This document shows, piece after piece, positions 28,486 to 41,641 of a stretch of DNA of 64,000 nucleotides (position 1 is its first letter; each line of letters opens with the position of its first letter). The position numbers and the translations under genes are program-made. The notes beneath the pieces were generated by a model that was given only the letters and a program-made list of their open reading frames with translations, made no database searches and had not been told where the DNA came from. Source of the DNA: Rhabditoides inermis (taxonomy: Eukaryota; Nematoda; Chromadorea; Rhabditida; Rhabditidae); assembly GCA_963966185.1 (NCBI GenBank), contig CAWZYM010000077.1, forward strand, positions 30,001 through 94,000, in the 5' to 3' direction.

Positions 28486-31400
28486 GCACCCATCGGAACG
28501 GTGACTCCCTCCGGCTGCGGTACAACCTCCTCCGAGGATCCACTGCCCTGAAATGTCATGATTGATCTTCTGAAAACGTGTTCGATCACTGCAGTGCACT
28601 CTGTGTGTATCACTCGTGAAGGTGTATAGTGTATGTGATGGCAATGTGTGCGTGTGCACCTTTCCGCGTCCTCCCGACGACGGCGGCTGAAACACGCCAC
28701 TCAAGCACTGCACACAGTTAGTTGGTGTGTTAGAAACCTGCCTTCTGCTTCTCCTGCTCCTCCTGTTCCTTCTCCTTCTGCTCCTTGTCCAGCTCCTTCT
28801 CCAACTCCTCCCCACTCTGCTTCCCCAGTTCCTTCTCCAGCTCCTTCTCCCTCTGCTCCGCGCTTTCCATGAAGTCTCCGTCCGCCTCGAATGGTTGTAT
28901 GGTGGTGGTAGGTTGCTTTCTGTTCTCATCCTCGAATGGCATCATGTTCTGTCCGGCGAAGTTGCCGGGTCTCCGTGTGGTGATCACCCCAGCCGGCCTC
29001 ACCTCCATCTGCTGGGGGTCTTCCTCCGAGGAGACAGTGCTGGGGGGCTGGGTGGTGAACTCACTTAACACCTCGTCTGTCACTTCCGGCACAGTCTCAG
29101 TCGATGCTTCTTCCGAAGACGTGGTGTCGATCTCGGTGGCAAAAGTTACAGACTCGGTAGCAGGTCCCGTGGCTGCGGAAACAGTGGTCTCCTCTTCGAA
29201 GGTCTCTGTTGTGGTGGCGGTTTCCTCCTCGGCTTTCGTGGAAGGATGTTCAAATAGATCGGGGGCATGGAATGGTTCCTGGTCATTGGATTCCGCCGCC
29301 TCCGTCGTCTCTTCGAGTGGTGCTTCAGTAGCAGCCTCAGTCGTTGTCACTTCTGTCTCGCTGATGTCAGGCAACTCAGTGGTCACCTCTACAGGAGCTT
29401 CTGTCACCAGCACAGAGACTTCTGTGACAGGTTCAGCAGTAGAAGGCTCCGTAACAGGCTCAGTGGCAACTTCAGTTGTCGCTTCAGTTGCGATTTCGGT
29501 GGAAATCTCAGTGGAAGTCTCAGTAGCAGACTCCGTAACAGCTTCAGGAGTGGTTTCAGTGACCTCAGCTGGCTTCTCTTCCTTCTCTCCTGCGGTCACC
29601 AACTCGGGCACCACCGTCACCCCTTCCTTGAATGGCACCTCGGATGCACTGCCCTCTCCGCCCGCTTGCGACTCTGCTGACACAGTCGTCGTCTCGGGGG
29701 TCTCCGTTTCTTCTCCCTCTTCCGTTTCTGTTGTCTCCTGAGAGGGAACAGTGGTCTCCATCACAGACTCGGTAGTGGGCTCTGTCGCACTTTCAGTGGT
29801 CGTTTCAGTTACAGTAATCTCCTCTGTAGCTTCCACAGATGGGACTGTCGTCTCGACAACAGATTCAGTAGCTGGTTCTGTTGTCTCTTCGGCGGTAGCT
29901 GCAGTTCCTTCTTCCGTAGAAGTAGATTCCGTGGTGGCCTCAGTAACTTCTTCTTCTTCAGTCACCACTTGGGGCTCTTCGGAAGTTGTCATTGGCTCTT
30001 CAGTCACTTCGGATGGCTCAGTCACTGTCTCCGAAGAAGCGGACTCTGACGTTGTCTCCTCGGGCTCAGCAGACTCTGTGACAGAAACCTCCGTAATTGT
30101 ATGTTCTGTCTCAGTTTCAGCAGGAGCCTCGGTCGTCTCGGGCTCTACAGGTTCCTCCAAAGTTGTCTCGGTCACGGGTGCTTCAGACTCCGCCTCTGTA
30201 GTGGACTCCTCCGTCGCGGGTGCTTCCGTGGGCATCTCCGGCCAGGGTGTCTCCATCTGCTCGGCAGTCATCGACTCCTCCGTCACTTCTGTCTCCTCAG
30301 TCTCTGCCGGAGCCGGAGCCTCAGTAGTTGTCTCCGGCTTCACGTTGTCGGGCGTCTCTCCGAACACTTTGGTCTTGTTGCTGGGTACTATCAGGTGGGC
30401 GTCGATCATCGTGGGTGGTCCGGTCTCGCCGGAAGTGGTGGTGGGGGCCTGCAATGTGCGACACACGTGCGGGTGCATTCGTGGGGAAATGTGAATCGAT
30501 ACGGACAGATCATATAATGCAAATGGAATATGATCTCTCCGCATCAGTGCTCACTGCATTCTCTGTGCGTGCAAAAAATCAATAATCATACCGTCTCCTC
30601 CGTTGACTCATCGGACGGCGCGGGCTCTGAACGATTGAATTTACAATAAATAAACCAATATATTATACCGTACCAGTGGTGGTCTGTTCGGGCTCGTTGG
30701 TGGAAAGAGTGACCTCTTCGAGTGTGGGCTCGGGAGTCGTCGGCTCCTCTTCCTACAATGTAATTTAAATTTTCTTTTCGGATTCTAGAATGAAAAGATG
30801 AACAGAAAAAGGGTACCTCAATGGACACAAACGAGGGCGTGGTCTTGGGGGCGGGTACAATTATGAGCTCGTCTTCGTCCGTCTTCATCTCCTCGCGCGT
30901 CTCCTCCTTCTCCTGCTCCTTTTCCTGTTCTTCCTTCCGCTCCTTCTCCTGCTCCTTCTCCTCCTGCTCCTTCTCCTCCTGCTCCTTCTCCTGTGGCTGC
31001 CTGTTCTGGGATCCGGGCAGTATGGTGATGGTAGTAGTGGGAACAACAGTGGTGGTCTCTTCCTGGCTCGCCTCTGGCGCCTCCGTTTCTTCCTCCGAGG
31101 GTGCCTCGGTGGTAGTGATTCGGATCACTCCCTGCTGCCACCACAGCGTAGTCTCGTCGGGCGATTGGGTCGTCACAGGTTGGGTCGCTTCCGTCACTGC
31201 CTCCGTGGTGGCCTCGGTCGTCACCTCCTGCGTTGTTGTGGTTGTGGTTTCAGTGGTCGTGGTGGTAGCCTCAGTAGTCGTTGTAGCCTCTGTGGTAGCC
31301 TCTGTCTGGGGCGGCACCCACTCGGTGGTGGTTGTCGTGGGTGGCGGGCGAGTGGCGGGAGCCTCGGTTGAGGCCGTCGTCGGTGCCGCGGTAGGAGCCG

Positions 31401-33340
31401 CGGTAGGAGCCGCGGTAGGAGCCGCGGTAGGGGCCGCGGTGGCCGCGGTAGGGGCCGCTGTAGAGGGCGCTGTCGCCACCGTCTGCGGCTGAAAACATTG
31501 TTCCGCTTGTTTTCAAAGTGTTTCTCTCTCACCTGTGTGGGTCGTGGCGGCTGTGGCTGAGTCTGTTCTATCATGGGAGTGTCCACCTTCTGACCCTTCT
31601 CAAGCTCCTCGAAGCCCTCCTGAATACGAATTAAGTTGTGGTCAGTCTCTTCGACTTAACAAAAAAGTATTTTTGTATTGAACTGTATATTTAATTTCTA
31701 GAAACCCCTCACCTCGATGAGTTTTCCGAGGTCGTCTGGTCCGACGTCGTTGATGGAGTCCATTGCGTTGCCGAGGTTCTTCGCGATCTCATCGACAAGA
31801 GCCTGAACACAGAGAGTGAAAGAAAGTAAAAGTTGTGATTCGAAAGTGATGATGAACAACCCATTGTTAGTGACTGCGTTTACCGCACAGTACAGTATAA
31901 TGCAAGGCGGAACATGAAATGGTGATGTTATACTATCTCACCTGTTCCAACTCCTTTCTGAGATCTCCGTTCATCACATCTGTGCCACTGCCACTCTGAC
32001 GACGGTCCATCCTACACCACAGATCGCAGAATTGTTACGCCGCTTTATGATTAAAAAAACATTTTCTGACGATCTTTTTGACCGAGAAAGTATCATATTT
32101 CTCTGTGAGTGTGCGGCAATTCTGATGTATATATTTTTTGAGACTTTTTAGAGAAATGTATTCATGCCAGAATAGAGACGCACCTCTCGAGCACCCTCGG
32201 AATGGCCTTGTTGAGCTCCATTCCTACAGCCCTTCCGATCATCGGATCCATCTGATGGTTGTTCGAAGACACCATCGCCTTCACCTCCACCACGTTTGAA
32301 GAAGGAGTGTCCTTCAAAGTGATCAAAACACATAGATAAACCAAAACACAGTCCTCACCATTCTCCTGTTCTTCTGCTCATCTATGAACTCGAGTGTGTC
32401 TCTGTCGAAGTCTCGAGTGATTGTGATAGGAACTCCGTTCATAGGAGGGCCATTTGGAGAGTGCGTCAGCTGAAAGTAAGTTATAGATTTATCATTTATT
32501 CATTAGCCTGTGATAATTGTCTGTTAACTAGAAGAAAAAAAATGATAATATGTGAAAAGAGAAGCGGATAGCACTCGGCATTCTGGTGAGATCCATCTAG
32601 GATTCTAGGATGTAAGCAAAATGTGGTAAGCAGGAAATAAGAAGAGCATTATATGTGCACACACCCTCGCCTCTCTAGTAAGATCGATGGTCGAGTGGCC
32701 AGCCTCCCGGTTCTTCGCATTCAGGAAGATGTGCACAACCACGTTGTTCACCTGCAAAGCAATTGATAAGCAATCAATCATCGATCAATAATTGATAGAT
32801 AGATAGGCAATCATCAATCAATGTCAATCGAATGCGCACGAGGCATCAATTAATACTAAATCAATCGATAAGCTATCACTATTGATCAATCATCGATTGA
32901 TCCCACCGGCGCGACGGGCGCGGATCCCTGCGGGAATGGCTGGCGGTGTTGCGAGGGCTGAAAAAGAGTCATTTATTTTTCTTTAGTATCTTCTCAAAGG
33001 TATTTGAAATATATTGGTTAACGATACGGTTTAGAAACAGAAAGTGTGTTTTGCGTCATGTTCTAAACAAGCACAAAAGGACAAACGTATACGGTACCTG
33101 TACCTGGTTGGGGTTTGGCTGAAAGTGGAATCCTTGGTTGTTGAATGAGGGCCGGACAGGCACAGGAGGTTGCGCCGACGGGGGCTGAAACAACACAGTC
33201 ATCTCATCACAAAGGATCCAATCTGGGAACACACCAAGTTGCCTCTGTGTTGTTGCTGTGGCTGCTGGAATCCTCCCTCATACTCATTTGTCGCATACAC
33301 TGGGTTCGGAGGGGGCTGGTACCTAAACGGGGAAGGGTGA

Positions 33341-33392
<52 letters not shown>

Positions 33393-33799
33393 AAGAAAGA
33401 GAGAGAGAGTAAGAAAGAGGGGGGAGGGAGAAAGGGAGAGAGAGACTCTCACCCTCTGGCGATCGGCTGGCTGGGAGAGTTGTTCTGGAAGTACTGAGCC
33501 TGAGCCGCCACCTGAACCAATTGTTGCATGAATACACTCCATTTGATACATTTTCATTTTTCCGAGACAATTTTTTTATTTATTTACATTTTTCACATTT
33601 TTGAATTCATGACGGTTTGGCATTTTTTGTTTATGTCTTGTGTAATGAGATTCTGGATAAACTTTGATTTTGATTTGATTTGATTTGAATTCATGTTAAT
33701 AACGAATAAGATATAAGAATGATACATTCAAAACCGTGTTACCGTAGCTATCAGTTGGACAGCGAGTAGACCCGCGAGGGCCGATCGCCGATGCCGCAT
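24987..33799 (-). CDS. Large vWA + ZP domain cuticlin-like protein
   Basis: Over 20 exons. The start MRHRRSALAGLLAVQLIAT (33743-33799) leads into VAAQAQ, a clear signal peptide. Then come a Pro/Gln-rich segment, a Thr/Ala/Glu mucin-like block with PTAA repeats, a Lys/Glu/Gln stretch (about 30930-31000), a second long Thr/Glu-rich exon of nearly 600 codons (28740-30450), a von Willebrand A domain (RIDVLFLLDSSSAF, VIVLLTDGES), a linker, and a ZP domain in cuticlin style (LLQCFVGEVP, CVYSIRKG, GQTVFHRWDC, YGMQIHNC, FVCKLSLCTRDGDGC, PPMC). A membrane helix (PILAIATLVAIAGTVALA) and a short tail ending DRSRYV close it. The vWA metal site reads DSSSA, so its last Ser is replaced. C. elegans CUT-6 has the vWA-ZP pair; this protein is much larger. 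Likely extracellular matrix or cuticle. Symbol withheld. Confidence 0.9.
28740..30450 (-). repeat. Thr/Glu-rich mucin-like exon of the cuticlin gene
   Basis: One exon encodes about 570 residues made mostly of Thr, Glu, Ser, Val and Ala in irregular short repeats (ESVVETTVPS, TEISTEIATEATTEVATE) and ends in a Glu/Lys/Gln coil (KELEKELGKQSGEELEKELD). It is expected to be extended, acidic and O-glycosylated outside the cell. The opposite strand stays open over long stretches because codons such as GTT, TCA and GTG dominate there; those antisense frames are not genes. Confidence 0.85.
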
Positions 33800-35400
33800 T
33801 CGGAACCTAGGGATACGGTACTTGAAATATGATTACGGTATTTCGAAATACAGTCAAATCGATGAGAATATACAATTGTGCAATTTGGTCAGCGGATACT
33901 CGAAATAGGCTTATTGACTGGCAATATTGACTGGATTGCGTGTAGAAAAGAAGATGTTGCCTGATGTGACAGATAAAACTGGATGCGATATATTCGCTCC
34001 CAGGAGGGTCCAGATCACAGTCTCTCTCTCTCTCTCTCTCCCCTTCTCTCTCTCTCTCTTTCTCTCTCTCGGCGGTCTATCACTATGCCATCATCGAATC
34101 CGGAATATATGCTTATAGGAAAACGGGAGAAACCGTGCGAGTTGCGCAATCGGAATGAGAAAGAAAGGGAAAAGATTTGAGATATGACAAGGGTGCATAT
34201 AGGGAAGGCTGGGGTGAACTGGATTGCGTGAATGCAAATCCCTAATGAATCCCCCGCTACTCTCACTTTCTGTGATCACACGAGTAACACATCTCAAGGT
34301 CTCCCAGACAGAGGACCCGCCCACGCATCCAACTACTATCCCACTCGAATCCAGTTGGAAGGAGGGAGACGAGGTGGAAAAACGAGCGGCAACAGAGACA
34401 AAGCGAGCATACCTTCCCAGGTACACTAGACTCATTGGCGTTTGTTTCAAAAGTTATGTCATAGACACAAGAGGAAAGCTACATGGATTGAATCAAAAGA
34501 TATATCAGATATCAGACAGTATAAGAAGACAAATCGATAACTCGTCTCGGATGCGTTCGAGAGGACAGGTAGGAAGTCGCAAGAGTGGACATTGCATGGG
34601 ATTGCGAATGAGACATCTCACTGAGACAAGAAGCCTGTTGGAGAGAGAGAAAAACGACACGCAAGAACCATCCAAGCAGACCAAAAACGGGTGTTCACAA
34701 GCGGTTGGGCAATGATTGGAAGAAAAGAAGCGGGCAGTGGGTGGAAAAAGGGAAGCTGCGGAAACTATTGATAAAAACCTAGCAGTTGCTTGTGCAATGA
34801 CAAAGATAAACAAGCAGATTATGTTTTTCGATCATTTAGTAAAGATTCACATAGGAGTTAATCAATTCTCCTCTCGGGTCTACCCGAAACCAAAAACACT
34901 GGGATAATGGATCTGCTCTGAAGAATTATCAGGTAAAATATGCTAAATTAATGATGATTGATTGATTTAGAAAGTGAAATTTCCGAATGCAAATGAGCGA
35001 TGAGCTGAGCATGCCTCAATCGCGCCTGCAGATAGCATCTCTAAAGGGCATTCCAAAAGAGGGCAATGCGGTAAACAATAAATTAGAGATCCAAATGTGG
35101 ATTACCAGAAATCAGGATGCTATAAATGAGAGTGACAAGTGTGACAGACCACACCTTCTAATCACAACAAGACGCGAGTGAGAGTGACAAATCCAGAAGA
35201 AACCGATGACGTCGGCAGACCTTCTGTCGATTGCGCCACCAGACCTGTCTGTCCACCCGCCCACGCATCTGTCATTTGCATAGCGGGATATCACTTATCA
35301 TAGCTTATCACCCTGGTCAACCAAGCCGCCAACACGGCCTGGACAATCACAGCTCGTTTCGATTGCGCAAACAAATTCCTATATAGAAAATGAGAAAGAG

Positions 35401-35465
<65 letters not shown>

Positions 35466-36025
35466 GTTGCCATCCGAATCAGCGATGCGTTCGTTCCAAT
35501 TAGCCGCCTCAGGCAGTTTTCGAGTTTTTCATCTCTCACCGCGGTTCTCGATTCGTTTTTAGATAGTGTGACACAGGTGACAAGTGTGAATGATAACTGT
35601 TATCATCCAATCATCCAGCTTATGTCCTCGGGTTTTTGCACTTTTGCGGCCTTCACACTGCCAATCAAACCATGTTCGACAGCGATTGCGAGTGATTGAT
35701 CGCTACTATAGAGATTAGGTAGACACTGAATTGAGGGAAATGGGGAGTCCGCTACTATAAAAAATGTGGCCATCGACAAATCACTGTTTCCAATGTTTCC
35801 AAACTGAAAAGAGTTACGATAACATTAAACCGCAGAGGTTAACGGAATAAAAAAAAACTTTTTGTGAATAAAGAAGAAACATGTTAATCAACGTGACAGG
35901 TATGACAAATGATGAATGCGGATGCGCGGATGGGAAGAGGGGAAGAGAAGATGGACAAATGGGATATGATTATGGGAAGGTCTGGATGAGAGAGAGAAGA
36001 CAGTACAGGTATTCAGGTATGGGAG

Positions 36026-36078
<53 letters not shown>

Positions 36079-36109
36079 CGATCAGCGGGCCGGAGGGATT
36101 TGCACGCAC

Positions 36110-36190
36110 TTGTAGGAAGGAGAGAGATGTCGTGATCAACGTGACGACCGCAATAACAACATTGAAAGTCAAATAAGAAGTACGATACAT
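36110..36190 (-). CDS. Possible alternative first exon (signal peptide)
   Basis: 27 codons, MYRTSYLTFNVVIAVVTL then ITTSLSFLQ, start right after a CCACAG acceptor and end at a donor (gtgcgtgc) in phase 0. It looks like a signal peptide. No further exon of its own is seen downstream, but its phase matches the second exon of the vWA/ZP gene (VAAQAQ), so it could be an alternative start for that gene. Low confidence. Confidence 0.25.
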
Positions 36191-36965
36191 CTGTGGACCT
36201 TTATGGTTCTCTTCAGTTCCCTGATGTCCTTTGAGGAAATGGTAAATCGGTGTCAAGTGTGTGTGTTTTGCTATCAGACGTTTCACTTCGCTGTTCCGAC
36301 CGTGTCTCTCTTTTTTTGCAGTCCGAACCTATTTCGGATTTGTGAAAAGAATTCAATGCGCTGGCGTCACAAATATACTATCATGCGGCGAAAAAGAGGA
36401 TTACATCGTTTCTCTCTCTCTCTATCTCTCTCTCTTCATATCTCTCTCTCTCTTCATCCCTCTCGCTCTCTCTCTCTATTTCTCTTTTTCTCTTGCGTGG
36501 TCTCCATTTCGAGGTTTCCCACCACTCTATTGATGGTCGAATGTACCGTGAGGCTTTGTCACCCACTATTTCACTCTTTCACTCTTGATCCGGTACCGTT
36601 GTACCCCTACCCAGGTTACCTATATTCTTTATCTTTTTTCCGTTTCCACGACGCGTTTACATTTATATGTGCTGTAATTTACCCCAGTGGTTCTACCTGT
36701 CACATTAGTGGATGCGAAGTGTGAAGTCATGGCGTTACAACGAACACTCTCTCTCTTTCCTTCTCTGCTGTCACTCTATCACCCACCCTCCACCCCCTCT
36801 CATATGTCCGCGCCCCATTGAACAAGCATACAATACCCAGACCATATCGATCAGATGACTCACCCAGCTGACTCACAGCTGATCTCTCTTCGAAACTCGA
36901 AGAGTTGTCAGCGATGACAATGCCACCTGCCCCCACGCGATCTCTCTTTCCCTCTCTCTCTCACC

Positions 36966-36997
<32 letters not shown>

Positions 36998-37211
36998 TGA
37001 CTAGACTAGAATGCACAGTAAAAACCTTGGTGGCAAGTGGCAAGCACGCGTGAACATGTGTGCCCAGGGGCGACCTGGATAATAAACACCTCCTTCTCCC
37101 CTCCACAGCTGATAGAGTGATGGATGCTCGGTCTGCCTGCTTGTCCCTCCTCTCCCTCGCCCCGCCCCCTTCCAGTCAGAAGAGGAGGTCGAGGAGAGGA
37201 GGCGACCGTCC

Positions 37212-37283
37212 ATGGACCCCTACTTCCGAGAACAACTCGTCTACGCCATCCGACTCATATCCGCGCTCTCCGATGCCACACAC
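37212..37283 (+). CDS. Possible upstream exon of the 37.6-kb gene
   Basis: MDPYFREQLVYAIRLISALS then DATH ends at gtacgt in phase 0. It could splice to a TTTGAG acceptor at 37619-37624 and continue in frame with the next exon (SMQADVRDMRERL). The acceptor is weak; alternatively the next exon has its own ATG at 37616. Upstream, the same frame runs back to a CTTCCAG acceptor near 37176 (SEEEVEERRRPS). Confidence 0.3.
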
Positions 37284-37615
37284 GTACGTTTCCCTACCCT
37301 TTACCTGTTACGTTTCCCACTCTTGCCTTGTTTGTTCAATCGCGTAGAGAGTGGCGCGGCCGTGAAATCGAATTGATTTCTACTCGCTCGTATTGGTTGT
37401 TTCGTGGAATGGAACAGCGAAACCCAGAACGGATTACTGGTGATTCACATGGAAATCCGGGAAAAAGGAAAAAAGAGCTGCTGTTCCATATATGGTTGTT
37501 TGCATCTCTTATAACTGAACAGTAACCAGACACATTGCTTGTGAACACTATGATACTACTGGAAAAGCATATACTACTGCTGAATACTACTGGTAAACCA
37601 TATCGATGACGCGAC

Positions 37616-39265
37616 ATGTTTGAGTCGATGCAAGCGGACGTGCGGGACATGCGCGAGCGTCTGGTTCGACAGGAGACTCGGGTGGACGGGCTGGCGGACG
37701 GGGTGCGGGAGTGGGTGCGGGAGGGGCTGCGGGAGGCGAGGGAGGGGGACAAGAGGACGAGACATAGGGAGAGGAGCGACACCCCCGGCAGGAGCATGTG
37801 CGACAGCGGATGCCACGAACTGGACCTGGACTGCAAGGAGATCGAGGCTAGGTGGGACACTTACTATTGATTGATTATTGATCAATGTTTCCAGATCTCT
37901 CTCCATCACCCTTCCTGTCGTGGAAGAGGGTCCGTCCGAGTCTCTTGCCTGCAATGGTCTCTGTGAGTTGACGCCTTCCACCCAATCAGAAGAGAGCTAC
38001 GACTGCGACACGCCTCTTGCGCACTCACTGTCCACTGAGGAGTGCATGCAGATCGCACTCCGACCCTGTCTCGCACTACGGGAATGCGAGGAGCACTCCT
38101 CCACTCCCTCCGCCTTCCTCCAAGACACGACAGCCAATGACACAGTGCAGTCATCAATCGTCCACTCTGTCCCCACCCAGTGCAGACTGGAAGCTGTGCC
38201 CCTCCCTGTAAAGGTCTCCAAGGTACACCAGGCTGTGCCCATGCAAGTCGTTCACTCAGAGACACGGGAGAAGGAGGAGGAGGGGAAGGCTCAACTGCTG
38301 CCCGCGATCCGCGTGGAGGAGGAGATAGTGGTGGAGCAGTCTGTGGAGGAGCAGAAGGTGGAGGTGGAGGAGCAGCGGCTGCGGGCGTTCCCCGCCCTGT
38401 CGAAGCTGCTTCGGGAGAAGAGCAGGAAGGGGAGGAGGGAGGAGCGAGAGAGGAGAGAAAGACAGGCGAAGAGCCACGAGAGACGGGAGCGGAGGAGGGA
38501 GAGCCAGAAGAAACGACAGGTAGCGAGAGTGGAGTGACAAGCCTTGTCGTCGAGTGATCTCACCCCTTTCTCGTTCCGTCTTCGTGGGTGGTCCTTTCGC
38601 CTCTGTCGTGCCGTGTTCTAGTGCGTGTCCGCGTGTCTTCGTGGGTGGTCCCCTCATTATCGATTTATCGATTTCAGATGCGCTACAAGAAGACGGCGAT
38701 TCAACTGGAGCCGAGTGAGGTACGACGATTTGCACGCATTTCGCGTGGCGCCCGTTTCGAACCCCGTTATTACTGGAACACTAGCGGGACACCAAAAATC
38801 CCAGTACCTCCCGTTTCTCACCAACGCACCCAGTGATTAGTGCGAAACGACGTGGCACGAGACTATTTTTATATTTTCACAAACGTATGTATTCACAGAC
38901 AGACAGGCGGACGCACAAAAACTATATAATAAATATATTATCATAAAATGCTTTCAGGTTCTGGCGGTAGCTGGTGCCGTGGGGTGCGAAGGAGATTCGA
39001 TCGAGCAGAAACGAGAAGCAATAATCAAGTGGTCAGTCAGATTACACTTCATTTACCTTTTATCACATCTAGTTTCAAATGTGATGTTTTCGGAAGTCAC
39101 TATGTTCCTTGCTGCATATCCATCAAAGTCCATCTAATACGCTTTGTTGTTCAACCTTCGTGTTTTGCTTGTTATTATTGTTGCAGCGTTTCGCTCTCTC
39201 TCATCTCTCATATCAGGTTGCTGTAACAATTGTTCGTGGGACTTCCAGTCTATATGATAATCATG

Positions 39266-39320
<55 letters not shown>

Positions 39321-40790
39321 TCATCGAAACGCGACTCCCGAAATAACATGCGATTCACTCTTTTTACGGTGGTATTAGCCCGCCAAGCTTCCCATTGAAA
39401 CATAAATTATCGTCTATGTAATCTCTGCCTGCCTCGGAAACGGGAAGTCGTTTGATGTTGCCTCCTCTCTTTTACTTTCATAATGAGATCGCATTAAATG
39501 AACGACCGCCGTCTCGAAAAACAGTGAGCGTTCTTCAACAATTCTCTCACCTCACATTCGAGAAACTTCACCTCATTACACACGATTAATAGCTTTGTTT
39601 TTCGCTGAGAGTACGCATCGAAACACTGAACACTGTTAGAATTCAATGACGTCATTAACCGATCGATATTTCACGTGCTTTTCACTCGAGTCAAAACAGC
39701 CGAAAATAACGAGGGATGATGGATGTGCTGTGAGTGCAAGAATCAATGAGATCTCGGATTTGAGAGATCCGCCGGCGGCGGTTGAAAAATGATGTAACCA
39801 CCCATTCGGCGGCCAGGTTTTGAGGATTACAACTGTGAAAGAAAAGAAAGAAGAAGTGGAGAGAACACATCATTGGTGGAAGATACGGGGGATCACACTT
39901 CACTCACTCAACTGCGCACACATACAATTTAATAAAAACAGCGCACGGGTCTAATTTATCAACCGTAAAGAGTTTCTAGATAAATGTTTTATTGAAAAAA
40001 GACATTCTAGGTTGTTCTCGCGTCAACTCACTCTCGCGCATCTCTTCTGTTTTGATGGAAACCAGGCGAATCCCGGAGTTCTTATGCAACACTCCTGCAC
40101 CTGCTGTAGACGAGGTAATTTACGTTTGTTTTTTTACTAATTGTAAAGTTGTTTACATCTACTGTTTGTAATTAGTACATCGCAACGCAAGTGCACATTG
40201 TCTGGCTTTGATTGATCGTCGCACGTTGAAAGTTACGGATTTGACCTGAAGGCGTGACTCACAATCACTCATCGAGAGTACACCCAGTACTCCTATCCCT
40301 ATCCCAGTCTCTCTCTCCCTCCTCCTCTCTCCCCTCTCTCCCCTCTCTCTCCCTCCCCCTCTCTCCCCTCTCTCTCCCCATCCTCCACATTACAAACACC
40401 ACCATCACTCAATTGATCAAAAATCAGCGAGCCGCTCTTTCAGAGACCAAACCGACGGAGCAGAAGGAGGAGAAGAAGGAGAAGGAGAAGGAGAAGGAGC
40501 AGCTGCGGTACCACAGGAAACACCAGGATTGGAGGCATGTCGATTTGGATAGAGCGGAAGTTCATGCGAGATTGGCGAAAGAAGACCCTCTTCCAGCGAT
40601 TGGAGATAAGAAGGTGTGTTTGCAAAAGTCCCACAATTGAAGTGTCGTCTGTCGTATCGTATTGTTTCATCAGAGCTACAAACGACAGTCGACGACTTCC
40701 AATCGGGTGCGGTTCAATCGACGGAAGATGGAGTGGGAGACAGTGGACAAGGAGAAGGAGGAGGATCAAGATGACGAGAGTGCGTATCTC

Positions 40791-40842
<52 letters not shown>

Positions 40843-41348
40843 CACAACACACTCACTCACTCCCTCTCCACATTTCAGTCCGCCGCTACTCTCAAGACGA
40901 CAACATCCACCGTATCAACATCGAACCAACGACGAAAAAGGAACTGATCGTGAGTTCACACAATTTTTCAATTTTAACACAACGCCCTTCAGAAATCTGC
41001 GAAATGCTCCCCCTCCGGAACGCTTCATGAGAGACGAGGAAAGAAGGTAATATCTTATTTTCGTCGAATATATAGTTATTGTTTTCAATAAACAAGATTT
41101 TAGATCGCTCCCATAACAACTCAACCCGGTGAGACCAAGACGAAGAAGAAGGAGAAGGAAAAGACAATAGAGAAGGCTGAGAAGAGACGCGAGAAGAAAA
41201 AAGAGACAGTCGACGACGATAAAGGTACTGTGAAATCCATTATTGATTTATTGATCGTTCGATGTTTCCAGACAAGAAGGAGTCGTGGTGGCGGATGTGC
41301 AAACGCGAATATGGAATGTGCTGCGTTGGATTCGTCTCCAGTCTCTGA
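37616..41348 (+). CDS. Unrecognised charged coiled-coil protein with Cys-rich C-terminus
   Basis: Exons chain in phase: 37616-37851, 37895-38519, an exon from 38678 that can splice at a gtacga donor near 38717, then about 38958-39030, 40019-40111, 40441-40611, 40674-40789, and further exons to the TGA at 41346-41348. The N-terminus is a heptad-like helix (MFESMQADVRDMRERLVRQE), followed by an acidic region and a Glu/Arg coil near 38320-38520. The middle has LEPSEVLAVAGAVGCEGDS and the later part is Lys/Glu-rich. The end reads WWRMCKREYGMCCVGFVSSL. If the gtacga donor is not used, a shorter protein ends at 38836. Which form is real needs RNA evidence. No family is recognised. Several introns hold (CT)n runs. 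Confidence 0.6.
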
Positions 41349-41641
41349 GCCTTCCCTCCTTCAATCCCCATTCATAGACAGTCTATTCGGATTCCCTACA
41401 CCGAAGCCCCCCACTGTCACCCTGTATGTACATAGACGAGTACTGTAGCCGCGACTAGACTACGGTAGTCACACACGCCCGGTTCATCTCGCCCCTTTCA
41501 CAAGTGTATACCTCTCGAGTTCACTTACAACACAACGCGACAGTCCATGATGAATCAAGTTTATAAAACGTAATAACTTAGTCTCTGAAGCGAAGCGTTG
41601 ACTATACAGTGGAATCACAAGGGGAGAGGGAACACCGGTAG

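Larger units (their letters stand above)
33800..37615. other. Long stretch with no firm gene
   Basis: No complete gene is seen. It holds (CT)n/(GA)n tracts at 34020-34070, 35395-35460, 36030-36075, 36410-36480 and 36940-36995. Two fragments deserve note and are listed separately: a signal-peptide-like exon at 36110-36190 (minus) and a helix-like exon at 37212-37283 (plus). A plus frame of 163 residues at 34224-34715 has no splice context or recognisable domain. Confidence 0.45.

Noticed and set aside
28785..30494. Plus ORFs of 318 and 247 residues rich in Ser/Val
   Set aside because: Antisense shadow of the Thr/Glu-rich exon of the vWA/ZP gene, whose sense strand has correct splice phase and domains.
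30821..31492. Plus ORF of 223 residues, Ser/Val-rich
   Set aside because: Antisense of the mucin-like PTAA/Thr exon of the same gene.
34224..34715. Plus ORF of 163 residues
   Set aside because: No recognisable domain, no flanking splice signals in phase, composition like surrounding non-coding DNA.
36203..36724. Plus ORF of 173 residues with hydrophobic runs
   Set aside because: Hydrophobicity comes mostly from (CT)n translated as Ser/Leu/Phe; no exon chain.
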